In this document: piece after piece, positions 1 to 9,909 of the stretch
Position numbering within the stretch: the stretch's first letter is position 1
Layout: each line of letters starts with the position of its first letter
Assembly: GCA_021018995.1 (NCBI GenBank)
Contig: CM037588.1
Coordinates: forward strand, 91,300,765-91,364,764
Reading direction: 5' to 3'
Length of the DNA stretch: 64,000 nt
From: Chloranthus sessilifolius
Taxonomy: Eukaryota; Streptophyta; Magnoliopsida; Chloranthales; Chloranthaceae
The notes under the pieces: generated by a model
What the model was told of the DNA's origin: nothing
Databases searched by the model: none
The model's input: the letters and a program-made list of their open reading frames with translations, nothing else
Made by a program: the position numbers and the translations under genes

Positions 1-249
1 GCTACTGGGCATCTTTGCCCCAAACCTTAGAAGCGGGGAGTGGCCTAACATTTGGCATCATTTTCCTAAAAAAAATAGCCTATAAAAAGTGAAATAAGCC
101 CTTGGTAGATAATACCTTGTATATATATAGACTCGTGTTGCCAAGGGTCCGTCTATGAAGAAAATAAAAATTCCAAAAACATTGAAAAAATATAAAGTTT
201 AAAAATATTATCATTTAAAATTCCAAATAAAAACCCATAAAAAGATGCG
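1..249. other. A/T-rich, stop-rich segment before the RT frame
   Basis: No coding frame is visible. The segment is rich in A runs and has stops in every frame, and the pol frame opens straight after it. Element B has a similar A-rich stop-dense stretch (about 14830-14950) at the same place, between the protease part and RT. In Ogre/Tat elements an intron is known between these parts, so this may be its degenerate equivalent. That is inference only. Confidence 0.4.
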
Positions 250-1332
250 ATAATTGAAATACCCGTCCCACGTAAAATTGACCCCTTTCCTATAGAAATA
301 CAAGAGGTAGGTATTACGAGTCTGGACGAGGATATCCCTTTGGAGGAGCTCCCCAATGAGCTCCTTGACTGGTTTGTTGAATTTGAGCATGACCCTACCC
401 CCATTGTTGAAGAAACTAAGGACGTTAATCTAGAAACTGAGGAGATTCCCTGAATTACCAAGATTAGAACATCGCTGTCTCTCGAAGAAAGAAAAATCAT
501 GATTGAATTTCTTTGATCATACGAAGACATTTTTGCTTGGTCATATGAGGACATGCCTGGTTTGGACACTAATTTGGTTGAGCATGAGTTGCCTCTCTAC
601 CCTGATATGAAGCCGGTTAAGCAGAAGCTGAGACATCTCTGACCCGAGTGGATGTTGAAAGTCAAAGATGAGGTCATCAAGCAGTATGATGCGGGATTTC
701 TCATGATATCCAAATACCCACAGTGGCTAGCCAATATTGTGCCTGTGTCAAAGAAGGATGGAAAGGTCCGCATGTGTATCGATATTTGCAATTTGAACAA
801 GGTAAGCTCGAAAGATGATTTCCCATTACCGCACATCGACATCTTGGTTGACAACACTGCTAAGCACGAGATGCTTTCTTTTATGGGTAGATTCTTAGGA
901 TACAATCAGATTAAGATGGCAGAGGCAGATCAAGAGAAGACGCCATTCATCACTCCTTGGGGGACCTTTTGCTATCGAGTCATGCCATTTGGGTTGAAGA
1001 ATGCCGATGCAACGTACCAGAGAGCTATGACCGCATTATTTCATGACATGATGCACCGAGATATTGAGGTGTATGTCGATGATATGATAGCTAAGTCACT
1101 GGAGCGAAGTGATCATCTGGTAAACCTTCAGAAGCTATTTGGGAGGTTGAGAAAGTATTGGTTATGTCTGAATCTACAGAAGTGCACATTTGGCTTTATG
1201 TCTGAAAAACTGTTGGGATTCATTGTCAGTAGGAGAGAGATCGAGGTCGACCCAGTCAAAGTCAAAGCTGTCACTGAAATGCTGCCACCATCTACTAAGA
1301 AAGAAGTTAGAGGGTTCTTGGGCAGAATATAA
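250..1332 (+). pseudogene. pol: Tat A pol: linker and reverse transcriptase (degenerate)
   Basis: Reverse transcriptase copies element RNA into DNA inside the particle. The linker begins about 250 with an acidic stretch and leads into AWSYEDMPGL, the usual lead-in to Tat RT. RT motifs follow: ANIVPVSKKDG, a DFPLPHID box, FGLKNADATYQ, the catalytic YVDD (1072-1083) and LLGFIVSRREIEVDP. In-frame stops lie at 451, 514, 640 and 1330; the last is TAA where element B has CAA. There are no frame shifts. The frame runs on into RNase H, so this is one polyprotein and the ATG at 652 is internal. It cannot encode a working enzyme. Confidence 0.9.
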
Positions 1333-2400
1333 TATATCAGTCGGTTCATTGCACAGCTAACGCCTATCTACACACCGATCTTCAAGCTACTAAGGAAGAA
1401 TACTCTCGTTGAATAGAACGGTGATTGTCAGGCAATGTTCGATAAAATCAAAAGCTACCTCCTTAACCCTCCTGTGTTAGTACCACCTGAGCCAGAGAAA
1501 CCACTCTTGATGTATCTCTCCATGACAGAAGTCTCGATGGGATGTGTCTTAGGGTAGCATGGTGAGACGGGAAGAAGAGAGCAGGCCATCTACTATCTAA
1601 GCAAGAGGTTTACTGATTATGAGATACGTTATTCTCATTTGGAGAAAGCATGTCTGGCTCTTGTATGAGCTACTCAAAGGCTCTGCCATTACTTACTATC
1701 CCAAGCCATTTTACTTTTGGCCTGAATGGACCCATTGAAAACCTTGTTTGAGAAGCCGGCTCTTACTAGACGAATCGCACGATGGCCACTTTTATTGTTT
1801 GAGTTTGACATCACGTATATCACTCAGAAGTTGATCAAGGGGCAGGCACTTTCCGATCATCTTGCTGACAGTCCTTTGTCAGATTATGAACCTTTGAGAA
1901 CTGAGTTCCCCGATGAGGACATCCTGTTCATGACGGAAGACGATACAAAAGAAGTAGAAGAATCATGGGTAATGCACTTCGACGGAGCAGCAAATGCCGA
2001 GGGTCAAGGAGTTGACGCCATCCTAATTTGGCTAAAAGGATCTCACGTACCAGTCTCTATCAAACTCACTTTCCCTTACACTAACAACATGGTCGAGTAT
2101 GAAGCTTGTGCGTTTGGTTTACAGGTGGCTCTCGGTCTAAACATAAATTACCTCCAAGTGTTTGGCGATTCGCAGTTGATCATATGCCAGGCAAATGGAG
2201 ATTGGAAGACAAAAGACGAGAAATTGATCCCTTACCATGAGCACTTCGAGGATCTGATAGTTTGTTTCGAAGACATGACATTCTCATATGTTCCTCGGAT
2301 AAGGAATCGCTTTGCCGACACATTAGCCACTTTGGCGTCAATGATTGAAATCCCGTACGGTGTCGAGATGAAGTTGATCATGATCGAGCAAAGGAATTAG
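1333..2400 (+). pseudogene. pol: Tat A pol: RNase H and second (archaeal-type) RNase H
   Basis: The frame continues from RT. The first RNase H (about 1480-1720) has the LLMYLS and QAIYYLSKRF segments, with stops at 1414, 1555, 1666 and 1723. Element B has TGG, CAA, TGG and CGA at those positions. A tether follows, then a second RNase H from about 1965: MHFDGAAN carries the first Asp, EYEACAFGL the Glu, FGDSQL the next Asp and NRFADTLA the last. All acidic residues of the second domain are present. Dual RNase H is a known Tat trait, and the second copy is thought to supply or replace RNase H activity. Confidence 0.88.
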
Positions 2401-3703
2401 CTAGCCTTCTGCCTCTAGATTGAGGAACCTATAAAGTCTGATGATGAGCCACCTTGATTCTCAGATATCAAGAATTTTCTTGAGACGCTAACTTTCCCTG
2501 AGGGTACGTCCAAGACGGACCAACGAACCATTCAATGTTTAGCGGCAGGCTACGTCATTTGTGGGGAATGCCTTTACAAGCGATCCTACAATAACATCTT
2601 GCTTAGGTGCCTTACAGAAAGTGAAGCAATCAATATTACGAAGGAGATCCATGAGGGAGTATGCGATGCCCACGTCAGCAGTCACATGCTCGCCAAGAAA
2701 AATCTACGACAAGGGTACTTTTGGACCACTATGGAATTGGATTGTTGTAAACATGTTTATAAATGCTACAAGTGTCAGGAACACTCCAGTCTGATACACG
2801 CTCCCGCCATTGATCTTTACTGCATGACCACTCCTTTGTCATTTGCTACCTGGGGCCTTGACGTTGTCAGAATGATTAATCCGAAAGCATCAAATGGACA
2901 TCGATTCATCCTCGTTGCCATTGAGTACTTCACCAAGTGGGTAGAAGCAGCATCATATGCTAACATCACGGCTAGTCACATTGAGAAGTTTCTCAAAAAC
3001 AATATTGTGTGCCAATTTGGAGTACCCAAGGATATCATCACGGACAGCGGCACAAACTTTGTGAATAAGCGCATCCGAGTCTTCTGTGAGCAATACAAGA
3101 TCAAGCACCATCGCTCATCCCCTTATCGACCTCAAACTAATGGAGCCGTGGAAGCTGTGAGCAAGACGGTCGTCCGCATCCTCGAAAAGATGGTCGTCAC
3201 TTACCAAGATTGGATCAAAATACTGCCATTTTCTTTGTGGACCTACAGAACGTCGATCTGTACTGCTACAGGGGCAACACCATTCTCCCTCATGTATGGA
3301 ATCGAGGCCGTCCTACCGATAGAGATTGAAGTACCCTCGCTCTGAATCCTCATGGAATCAGGCTTACCCAAAGTAGAGAGAGAGATCCTACTTTGAACAA
3401 TTGAATCTATGGGACGAGAAAAGACTCCTAGCCTTGTGCCATACTCAAATTTACCAGGGGAAAATCTCACGCGCTTACAATAAAGGTGTCCACAGTTAAG
3501 ATCTAAAGGTAGGAGACACTGTACTGAAGAAGATCTTCTCATCCCTCCACGCCGATCCGAGAGGAAAGTTCAAGCTGAACTGGGAGAGACCTTATGTCGT
3601 TCGAGAAGTACTGCCAGGATATGCCATCCGCTTCACCACCATAGATGGAGATCATCTTCCTGAGCCCATCAATGCTGGATACGTTCGACGGTTCTACTCT
3701 TAG
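2401..3703 (+). pseudogene. pol: Tat A pol: integrase
   Basis: Integrase inserts the DNA copy into the host chromosome. The frame first carries stops at about 2398, 2419 and 2455. An HHCC zinc finger follows, with His residues before KKNLRQGYFW and the CYKCQEH pair at about 2763. The catalytic core has WGLDVV (first Asp), TDSGTNF (second Asp) and NGAVEAV (Glu). A stop at 3343 and small frame changes near 3390 break the tail. The C-terminal segment (KLNWERPYVV, DGDHLPEPINAG) resumes in another frame and ends at TAG 3701-3703. The core is intact by motif; the gene is dead because of stops. Confidence 0.9.
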
Positions 3704-5210
3704 TCTATCACGATAAGATAAGTATTGGTGAAATAAATACGTGACTGCTCAAGAACCACCCAAAAGAGGCTATCATTCTGAGCATAGTAGCCAGAAAGCA
3801 TCCCTAAAAATGATGATATCCTTTGCTACCTCATTTGAGCCCGAGCCTTTCTTTCAATAAACCCCTTCCTTGAAAAAGAAAAAGTGTGTACATATAAAAG
3901 GAAAAAAAGAGATGAAGTAGAAGCACTATAAAAAAAAAAGAAAAAAAGGGAAAAGCAAAACCTCAAAAAAGATATTGCCTGAAATAAAACAAAGAAAAAA
4001 GAAAAAATATATAGAAGAATTACAGGGCATGTATAGTAAAATCCCCTAAGGAAGAAAATATGTTGTGAAAAATTGGAATCGTATCAAGGAAACCTTCTTA
4101 GCCTAGCATACCTTCAAATCCTAATCTATCCCATGGCCAACTACACCCTGAAGAAAGCACTCTTTATAGGTCTACGAGTAGTCATAGTATCTATTAGGTC
4201 AACATAAGCTGAGTTGTGAGACGACACCAGAACCCCATCTGGCCGGCTATGACGGAATCGATATCTATGTCGTGGCTTTTGAAAAAAGAAAAAAGAAAAT
4301 ATATACAAGCTCAAACCAAGATGGACATGGTCAAAGCCCAAAACGGCTCTATGAGTAAAAGCAGTGAGTTTGTGCGGACCAGGTGAAAACTCGAAAGAGT
4401 TCTTGGGGTAAGAGAGCTAAATCTATGGACGTGGTGAAAACCCGAAAGGGTGCCATGGGTAAAAAGAGGGCGCAAACGGGCACGAAAAACTCACCTTGGG
4501 CGTTGTGAGCAAAAGGATAAGTGGAAAAAGAAAGGTTTGATTGATAAGATTGATGTTGGAGGAGCCCTCTTGGTTACTCTCCTTGATCCCCTTTTTCTGA
4601 CTGGGCCACTCATGCTAGTTCAAACCGGGCCCCGACCAAAATTGTCTTAGTGAAGCTGCTTTGTTAAACGTATGACACAAGGTAAGGAGAAAGGTTTGAC
4701 TCAGTCCAAGGGGATTGATGTTCTAGTCTTGGTAAAGTTGCTGAAACTCACCTAGATCCGACCACTTAAAAGGGTTTCGACCATGCTCAAAAGGGGACCC
4801 GAGATCTTACCCTGTGATTGAGGCATCAAACCAAACAAAAAGAGAATAAAGGGCAGGGATGATAGCCCCTTTTTCCAAAGATAATAATTTCCCTTCTCCA
4901 CTTCCATGCCCAGGCTGTGCACATTCCAAAAGGGACCCATTAATAGAAAAGAACAATAATAAAAAGAGAAGCCTTTGTAAATATAATAGATTTTTCTTTT
5001 CCATTTACAACTGCACCGCTTACATCACATCCCCCAAAAAATATAGTCAGTGTGATGTCTAGGTTTCTTTCTTTCTTTTTTACAAAAGCAGAAAAAAATA
5101 AAAACATAAAGAAAATATGTATACCAAAAAGTGTGCATATGTAAAAGGGTTTCTTATGCCCCTTTTTTGTGTATTTGATCTATGCAAAAAGATATATGTG
5201 CAGGAGGGAA
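3704..5210 (+). other. Tat A 3' spacer, non-coding
   Basis: This lies between the integrase stop and the antisense frame. It holds purine-rich A/G runs (3890-4010), a pair of tetraloop-type repeats (4383-4467) and T-rich tracts near 5060-5180. No sustained reading frame with recognisable similarity was seen on either strand. Long 3' spacers are usual in Tat elements. Confidence 0.6.
4383..4467 (+). repeat. Tandem GAAA-tetraloop hairpin repeat
   Basis: Two copies of a unit starting GGTGAAAA are 51 bp apart. Each contains a minihairpin with a GAAA loop: CTC-GAAA-GAG at 4390-4399 and CCC-GAAA-GGG at 4441-4450. The central stem pair changes from T-A to C-G between copies while pairing is kept. 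GAAA is a GNRA tetraloop, so the RNA could form stable minihairpins downstream of pol. The function is unknown. Confidence 0.55.
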
Positions 5211-5678
5211 TCAACAGCCTAGCTCACGCTTCAAGGCACTAATCTTAGCGAGAAAACCATCCTCTCGGATATCCCGCTCGATCAACCAACGACCATGCAA
5301 GATCTTGTACCTCTTCCGAGAAGCATCAGTAGCCCCGTGATCAACATTTAAGGATCCTTTCAGACGAAGGACCTCGCTCTCAGCTACACCAGCTTTGGTC
5401 TCTGCTATCTCTGCTCTAACCTTTTCTCATGCTAAAAGTTCTTACAGGACCCTCTTCTCATCAACCAACAACTCAATGTGAGCTCAAAGCACCGTCTCCT
5501 TCTTTGGCCAGGGGCCTCCTGTATCAATACTCTCCGTCTGATCCATATGACCATCAGTAGGCTGCTCAGCCAATAGCCAAGCCTCATACTCAGGAAAAGA
5601 CTAAAGTGAATCTCCCTGCTCTATATCACACATTAGCGTCGACTGACGTGTCTCCCAAAGAGCAGTAATCTGATCCAT
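5211..5678 (-). pseudogene. Antisense ORF downstream of Tat pol (aORF-like)
   Basis: Read on the minus strand, one frame runs from ATG at 5678 (MDQITALWETRQ) to TGA at 5211, 156 codons with the stop. There are four internal stops and no frame shift. The C-terminal half is charged and helical (VRAEIAETKAGVAESEVLRL, then YKILHGRWLIERDIRED), suggesting a coiled coil. The internal stops are TAG, TGA, TAA and TGA, all possible products of C-to-T change. Antisense frames between pol and the 3' LTR are known in Retand/Tat elements, and this fits that place and orientation. The protein's function is unknown. Confidence 0.6.
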
Positions 5679-6014
5679 GTCCCTAGAGGACCCCCTATTA
5701 CTTTCATGTTCTTAAAGTATTAAATTGAAAAGATGGAGATTTCCAATGATTATTGTGTATTATGTGGATACCGAAATCATATTTTTCTGCAGGATGGCTA
5801 CATTGCTTAACAGATGTCAAAAATTTTACCGTGCTATATTATGTGTGTGGAGTAGTTTTTACTATTTTGTAGTGGGGTATGATCTGTGCATTTCCAGGTA
5901 TCTTATTAGTAGGTGTTTTTGCACTTCTATACACGTTCCAGATTCCTCAATATGGATTGGTTAGAGGGACTTAGGACAATTTTCGAGGATAAAAAATTTA
6001 TAAGGTGGGGTGAA
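5679..6014 (+). other. Unassigned segment ending in a PPT-like tract
   Basis: No frame with recognisable similarity was seen. The last 40 bases (TTTTCGAGGATAAAA, then AAGGTGGGGTGAA) resemble the sequence just before the 3' LTR in Del/Tekay-type chromoviruses. I read it as the tail of such an element joined to Tat A. The join lies somewhere in 5680-5970. Confidence 0.4.
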
Positions 6015-7242
6015 TGTAATAACCCCAATTTAGCAAAACGTGTAAGTCATGTGACGTGTGTGCAGGACTGTGGTGTGTGTGGTTCACAGGGGAACCCATA
6101 CAAGTAAACACACTTTGGTGTGTATGTGTCTGACACCAAGAGGAAGTTAGTGGACAAGAGTAACACATAACTCATGTGTTTGTGGCTAGCAGGATAGCAA
6201 AGTCAATTGCTAGGATAAGGGGGGTCTCACAAGTGAGACCCATTTGTTGGGTTTTGAGATTGCAAGTGAGAGAGAGAGAAAAGAAGAAGGGTTTCAAGAG
6301 AAAAGATAGAATTTTCTTGAACCTTTGTGTTAGATACACTTGATCAAAGTGAAGTACATGGGAAGTGTATGAATGCGTGAAGGATTGCCTACGATTACAT
6401 TGGCTGGATCGTGTTCGTGGAGCTCGGTGTGATCGGAGTGGGTTTTGGAAACCCCTTTTTTATAACAAAAAGTGGGTCATTTAATGTTTATTAGGATGTG
6501 TAACAAATATGGATGAGGTGTGATGAAGATCAAATTAAAGAAAAACTCATATCTGAAACATCTCTTGTTCTCGCGCACACGAGCTCCAGAGCTCGCTAGC
6601 GTGAGAAACCTTCTGAAGGCATAAGTCAGCCCATGAGGCTCTGAGACTCGCTCGCAAGAGGTTTAAGTGACTTAGAGGCTCTCTCGTGCGAGGCCTCATG
6701 TGACTATCTCCAGTGCACTAGAAATCTAATCGATCGTGGGAGTTTCAGACCTCGCGTGGTGCTCGCGCCCGAGCTCCAGGGCTCGCTCGCGAGAGAAACA
6801 GAGTCAAATCTGTTTTGTTCCTTTTGGTCTAAATTGTTTAGAAATGTGTACCTTAGGTTCTTTTAAGCTTTCCTAAGGGGGTATTTGGATATTTTGAATT
6901 TAGGATTAGCGTGTGAATATACATGTGGACTCCGATAGAGCTATGTAGGGATTGAATTGAGCACGACTTGAGGTAGGGGAATTCAATACCATGACTTCCT
7001 ATATGAATAGTATAGATGAATCGTGAATGAGATAAGCATGTGCGTGTGTGTGTATGTGAATGAGATAAGTAATGTGTTAAGCATGATAAGTGTGAAACGT
7101 GAATATGTACTTGAATATGATAGGTGAATGTGAACCATGTGATAAGAAAACGTGAACCATGTGAGAAGTGTGTATATGAACAAAATGTGCAAGCATGTGA
7201 AACACCAATTCTAGCTATAATTAATCACATTGATTTGTTACA
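6015..7242 (+). repeat. LTR of a Ty3/gypsy (chromovirus-like) remnant
   Basis: It starts TGTAATAACCCC after a purine-rich tract and ends TTGTTACA, giving TGTAA/TTACA inverted ends over 1228 bp. The tract before it suggests a 3' LTR rather than a solo LTR. Matching 5-bp flanks were not found. The middle (6560-6800) has several CpG-dense words built on CTCGCG and GCTCGC, for example CGAGCTCCAGAGCTCGC near 6580 and CGAGCTCCAGGGCTCGC near 6770. Part of 6990-7200 is rich in GTGAA/ATGTG words. Confidence 0.55.
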
Positions 7243-7351
7243 CGGTGAATAACTATAAGTTAGTTTCACTATTGTAGACACCCCCATTTTGCCCTCTCGA
7301 AATATACAATTTTGTTCGATCAACCTTTGACCTCATAACTCTAATGTGGGA

Positions 7352-7495
7352 CCATGCATTGAAACAATAGTACATGGCTGGATACAGGCTGGAACAATAG
7401 CTCTGTAGCTCAAATCCCAACATAGGGAGACTATATACTGAAGCAATAGTATATAGTCGAAATGCAGACTAAAACAATAATCTTACATTTCAGAC
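7352..7495 (+). other. Four stem-loops with one constant 8-nt loop
   Basis: The loops are GAAACAAT (7361-7368), GGAACAAT (7391-7398), GAAGCAAT (7440-7447) and AAAACAAT (7471-7478). Each is closed by a T-A pair. The stems differ: CCATGCATT/AGTACATGG; TACAGGCT/AGCTCTGTA with one bulged base; GACTATATACT/AGTATATAGTC, a perfect 11 bp; and a longer imperfect stem reaching 7456-7495. The loop is conserved while stem sequence is not, which implies selection for shape plus loop. It lies in U3, so it would also be present near the 3' end of genomic RNA. Confidence 0.65.
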
Positions 7496-7950
7496 TAGAG
7501 GCCAAACCCGAACAACCCTGAATAAAGCGCCTAAAACCCTACACGTAATTCGATTGCACGCTAGACCACAAACGCGTAATCAGTCCCCCCTTCAGACCAA
7601 ACTTCCTTTCTCAGACAATCTCGAGACTCGATCACGCGTCTGAAATCAGACACTTGATCGGATTGAGCACCACCCCACCAGTGCACAATTGGCCTACGCC
7701 TAACCTAGCCTCACAGTCCTTGACCCCTAAGTTTCCTTGATTAAACGCTTTTGAAGAAATACTTAATCAGATTGCGCATGTCCTAACAAGCGCGCAATTA
7801 GCCTTAACACTATTAGGACTAGGAAACTCGCTGAGCAAGTCAGCCAATTGCTCATTGAGTCGGTGACTGACTCAAAGCGATTAAGCACTGGGAAACTGGC
7901 GTGTAATTCAGTTAAATACTTGAAAAACGGCACGTAATTGAAGAAAAACC

Positions 7951-7958
7951 TATAAAAG
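7951..7958 (+). promoter_or_regulatory. Tat B LTR TATA box
   Basis: TATAAAAG lies about 680 bp into the LTR, downstream of the stem-loop cluster. This is a usual place for the U3/R boundary of Tat LTRs. Confidence 0.5.
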
Positions 7959-8714
7959 ATATTTTTTCTAATTCACCCAGGAGGCTGGGCAAAATTTTGA
8001 GAACATATTTTTTTGGGATTTCGAAACTAGAGAACTCTGAGGACAAACTCATAGAGCAACCTAATCATAATTTTGAAATTCAAGCTTCGAATCTTCGAGA
8101 TTTCTCTCCATAGTCCCCGATCCTAGGTAAAAATCTTAGTTTTAGACTTAGGATATTTCTCATAGTTTTAATTATTAGTTTTAATTACAGGTTTTAATTT
8201 TCAGTCCGAGACCGTAGCACCCTTTTTTAGATCGGAAATATTTTATATCTAGTTCTAATTCTCCGAATTCAGAACCAGTCCTTAATTCGATAGTCTAATT
8301 TATCGACCCTAGGCTTTAATTCTATTCTAAAATCTTAATTTTCAGTCCTATCATTAATTTCTAGTTCTAATCCTTGGATTCTAGAACTAGTCCTTAATCA
8401 TACGGTCTGATTTTCTGATTACAGACCCGAATTCAGTCCTAGAAATTAAAATTCTAATTTTAATTTCTCATTTTAATACCTCCAAAAATCCTAATATAAT
8501 TTCACTTTCTATAATTTTAGTTCATAACTTAATTCATAATTATTATTCTGAAATCAATTTTGAAAAATCTAAAATACTATTTTACAATCTAAAATTCAAT
8601 TTATCTTTAATCTCAGCCATCCGATTTGCCCAAGGGAGTTTACTGAGGGTACTCGGGAATGAGGCCAATCCTCCTAAGCATAGCGGGCCCAAAACTCTTT
8701 TTTTTAGAAATTCT

Positions 8715-9415
8715 AGAATTAATTAATTGCTTTTGCTAATTTTTAGTATAATTAATAAGTAGATTTATTTTATTTCAGCATAATTAATTAATTAAGCTAA
8801 TTAGATTTTAGTATGATTGATTAATTTCTTTAAATTAGATTTTAATTGGTTAATATCTTGCTTTAATTAGAATTCAGTATGATTAATTCATTGCTTTAAT
8901 TAGATTTTTAATATAGTTAATTCATTGCTTTAATGAGATTTTTAATATAGTTAATTCATTGCTTTAATTAGAATTTTAATCAAATTAGTTTATTTACTTT
9001 AATTAGATTTTCAAGAAAATTAGTCTATTTGTTTTAATTAGATTTTAATAAAAATAATTCTTTTGCTTAAATCAAAGTTTCAGTAAAATTAATTTTCTAT
9101 TTCGATTAGAATTCTGGTAAGACTGTTATACTTGACTTAATTAGAATTCCAATACAACTAGTATACTTGCTCAGTCTGAATTCTAGTATAATTAGTATGC
9201 TCAAATTAATTAGAGTTTCATCAAGACTACTACATGTGTGCCCCTAGTATAATTAAGAAACCTGATCATAATTAGACTTCTAATGGGATTAGGAGACTAA
9301 GATTAGTTAGACTTTTAATAGTATTAGGACACTTAATTAATTAGACTTTCAATAAGAATAGGAATAGTAAAAATTAATTAGACTCCTCATAGAACTAGAA
9401 TATTAAATTAAATAA
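8715..9415 (+). repeat. About 20 degenerate copies of a 34-bp A/T-rich unit
   Basis: Successive lines align on a core CTTTAATTAGATTTTAAT followed by an ATTAATT-like word, with a period of about 33-36 bp. The middle copies (about 8880-8990) are most alike and the flanking copies are more diverged. There is no coding potential. It lies in the LTR/leader region of Tat B. Confidence 0.65.
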
Positions 9416-9909
9416 ACTACAATAGATTACCACCCAACCAAACTCACAATAGAATCAGGGAAGTCTAAATTGACCAGAACTATAACCATAAAGGGAAATA
9501 AAAGGGAAATTCAACTATCTAAATTAAGAAAAAGACATAGCTGTTGATGTTCGCAGGCGGACGATTCAGTATAGAAGTAACCCATACCCGCTCTCAAGCG
9601 TGATCATTGACGTATTGCAGCGTCAATAAATATCTGCAGCTAGTTATCGCAACAAACTAGGAACCTTTCTAAAAAGCCCTTTATTTTTTTTTACCTCCAC
9701 TATTCCAAATGCCACATCGCTAGAGTTGACCTGGACAGAATTGGAGCCACTGGTTCAACGGGGACCGAGAGGAACCTAGAAAAAGCGCGCACCAACAGAT
9801 TGGCAATCGCGATTGGACACTTTTGCAAACTCTTTTTCTAGATAGTTAGATCTCATCTTATCTCCCCATTTTTTTTTCTTCTTTCCATCGTGCCACCTTT
9901 TATATATAT

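Larger units (their letters stand above)
1..5710 (+). mobile_element. Tat-lineage Ty3/gypsy element A, 5' part outside window
   Basis: Domains run pol linker, reverse transcriptase, RNase H, second RNase H, integrase, then a long spacer with an antisense frame. The second RNase H between RNase H and integrase is diagnostic of the Tat lineage. No LTR of this element is visible: the 5' part lies before base 1, and no Tat-type TGTAGACACC start follows the antisense frame. The pol reading frame is unbroken from about 250 to 3345, with stops but no frame shift, so this copy decayed by base substitution. The right limit is approximate. Confidence 0.85.
7273..9560 (+). repeat. Tat B 5' LTR and U5/leader (right end not fixed)
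   Basis: The left end is TGTAGACACCCCC. U3 (about 7273-7940) holds four stem-loops and repeated words of the type GCGCAATT and ACGTAATT (7545, 7660, 7790, 7900, 7930). A TATA box is at 7951. Downstream is AT-rich, with an approximately 115-bp duplication (about 8240-8460, copies sharing TCTAGTTCTAAT and CAGTCCTTAAT) and a long tandem array. I could not identify a sure primer binding site, so the LTR end lies somewhere in 9540-9740. Confidence 0.55.

Noticed and set aside
5725-6107. Two overlapping small plus-strand frames in the junction segment
   Set aside because: They overlap each other and run across the LTR start, with no recognisable domain.
6983-7192. Small minus-strand frame rich in Tyr, Thr and Ser in the remnant LTR
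   Set aside because: It comes from GTGAA/ATGTG repeats read backwards; low complexity with no conserved context.
8715-9415. Regular about 34-bp repeats, superficially like a CRISPR array
   Set aside because: There are no constant repeats separated by unique spacers, every unit is degenerate, and the context is a plant retrotransposon leader.
9740-9770. Primer binding site of Tat B at TTGGAGCCACTGG
   Set aside because: Placement after the LTR is plausible, but the sequence does not match a tRNA end that I can recall with confidence, so it is not called.
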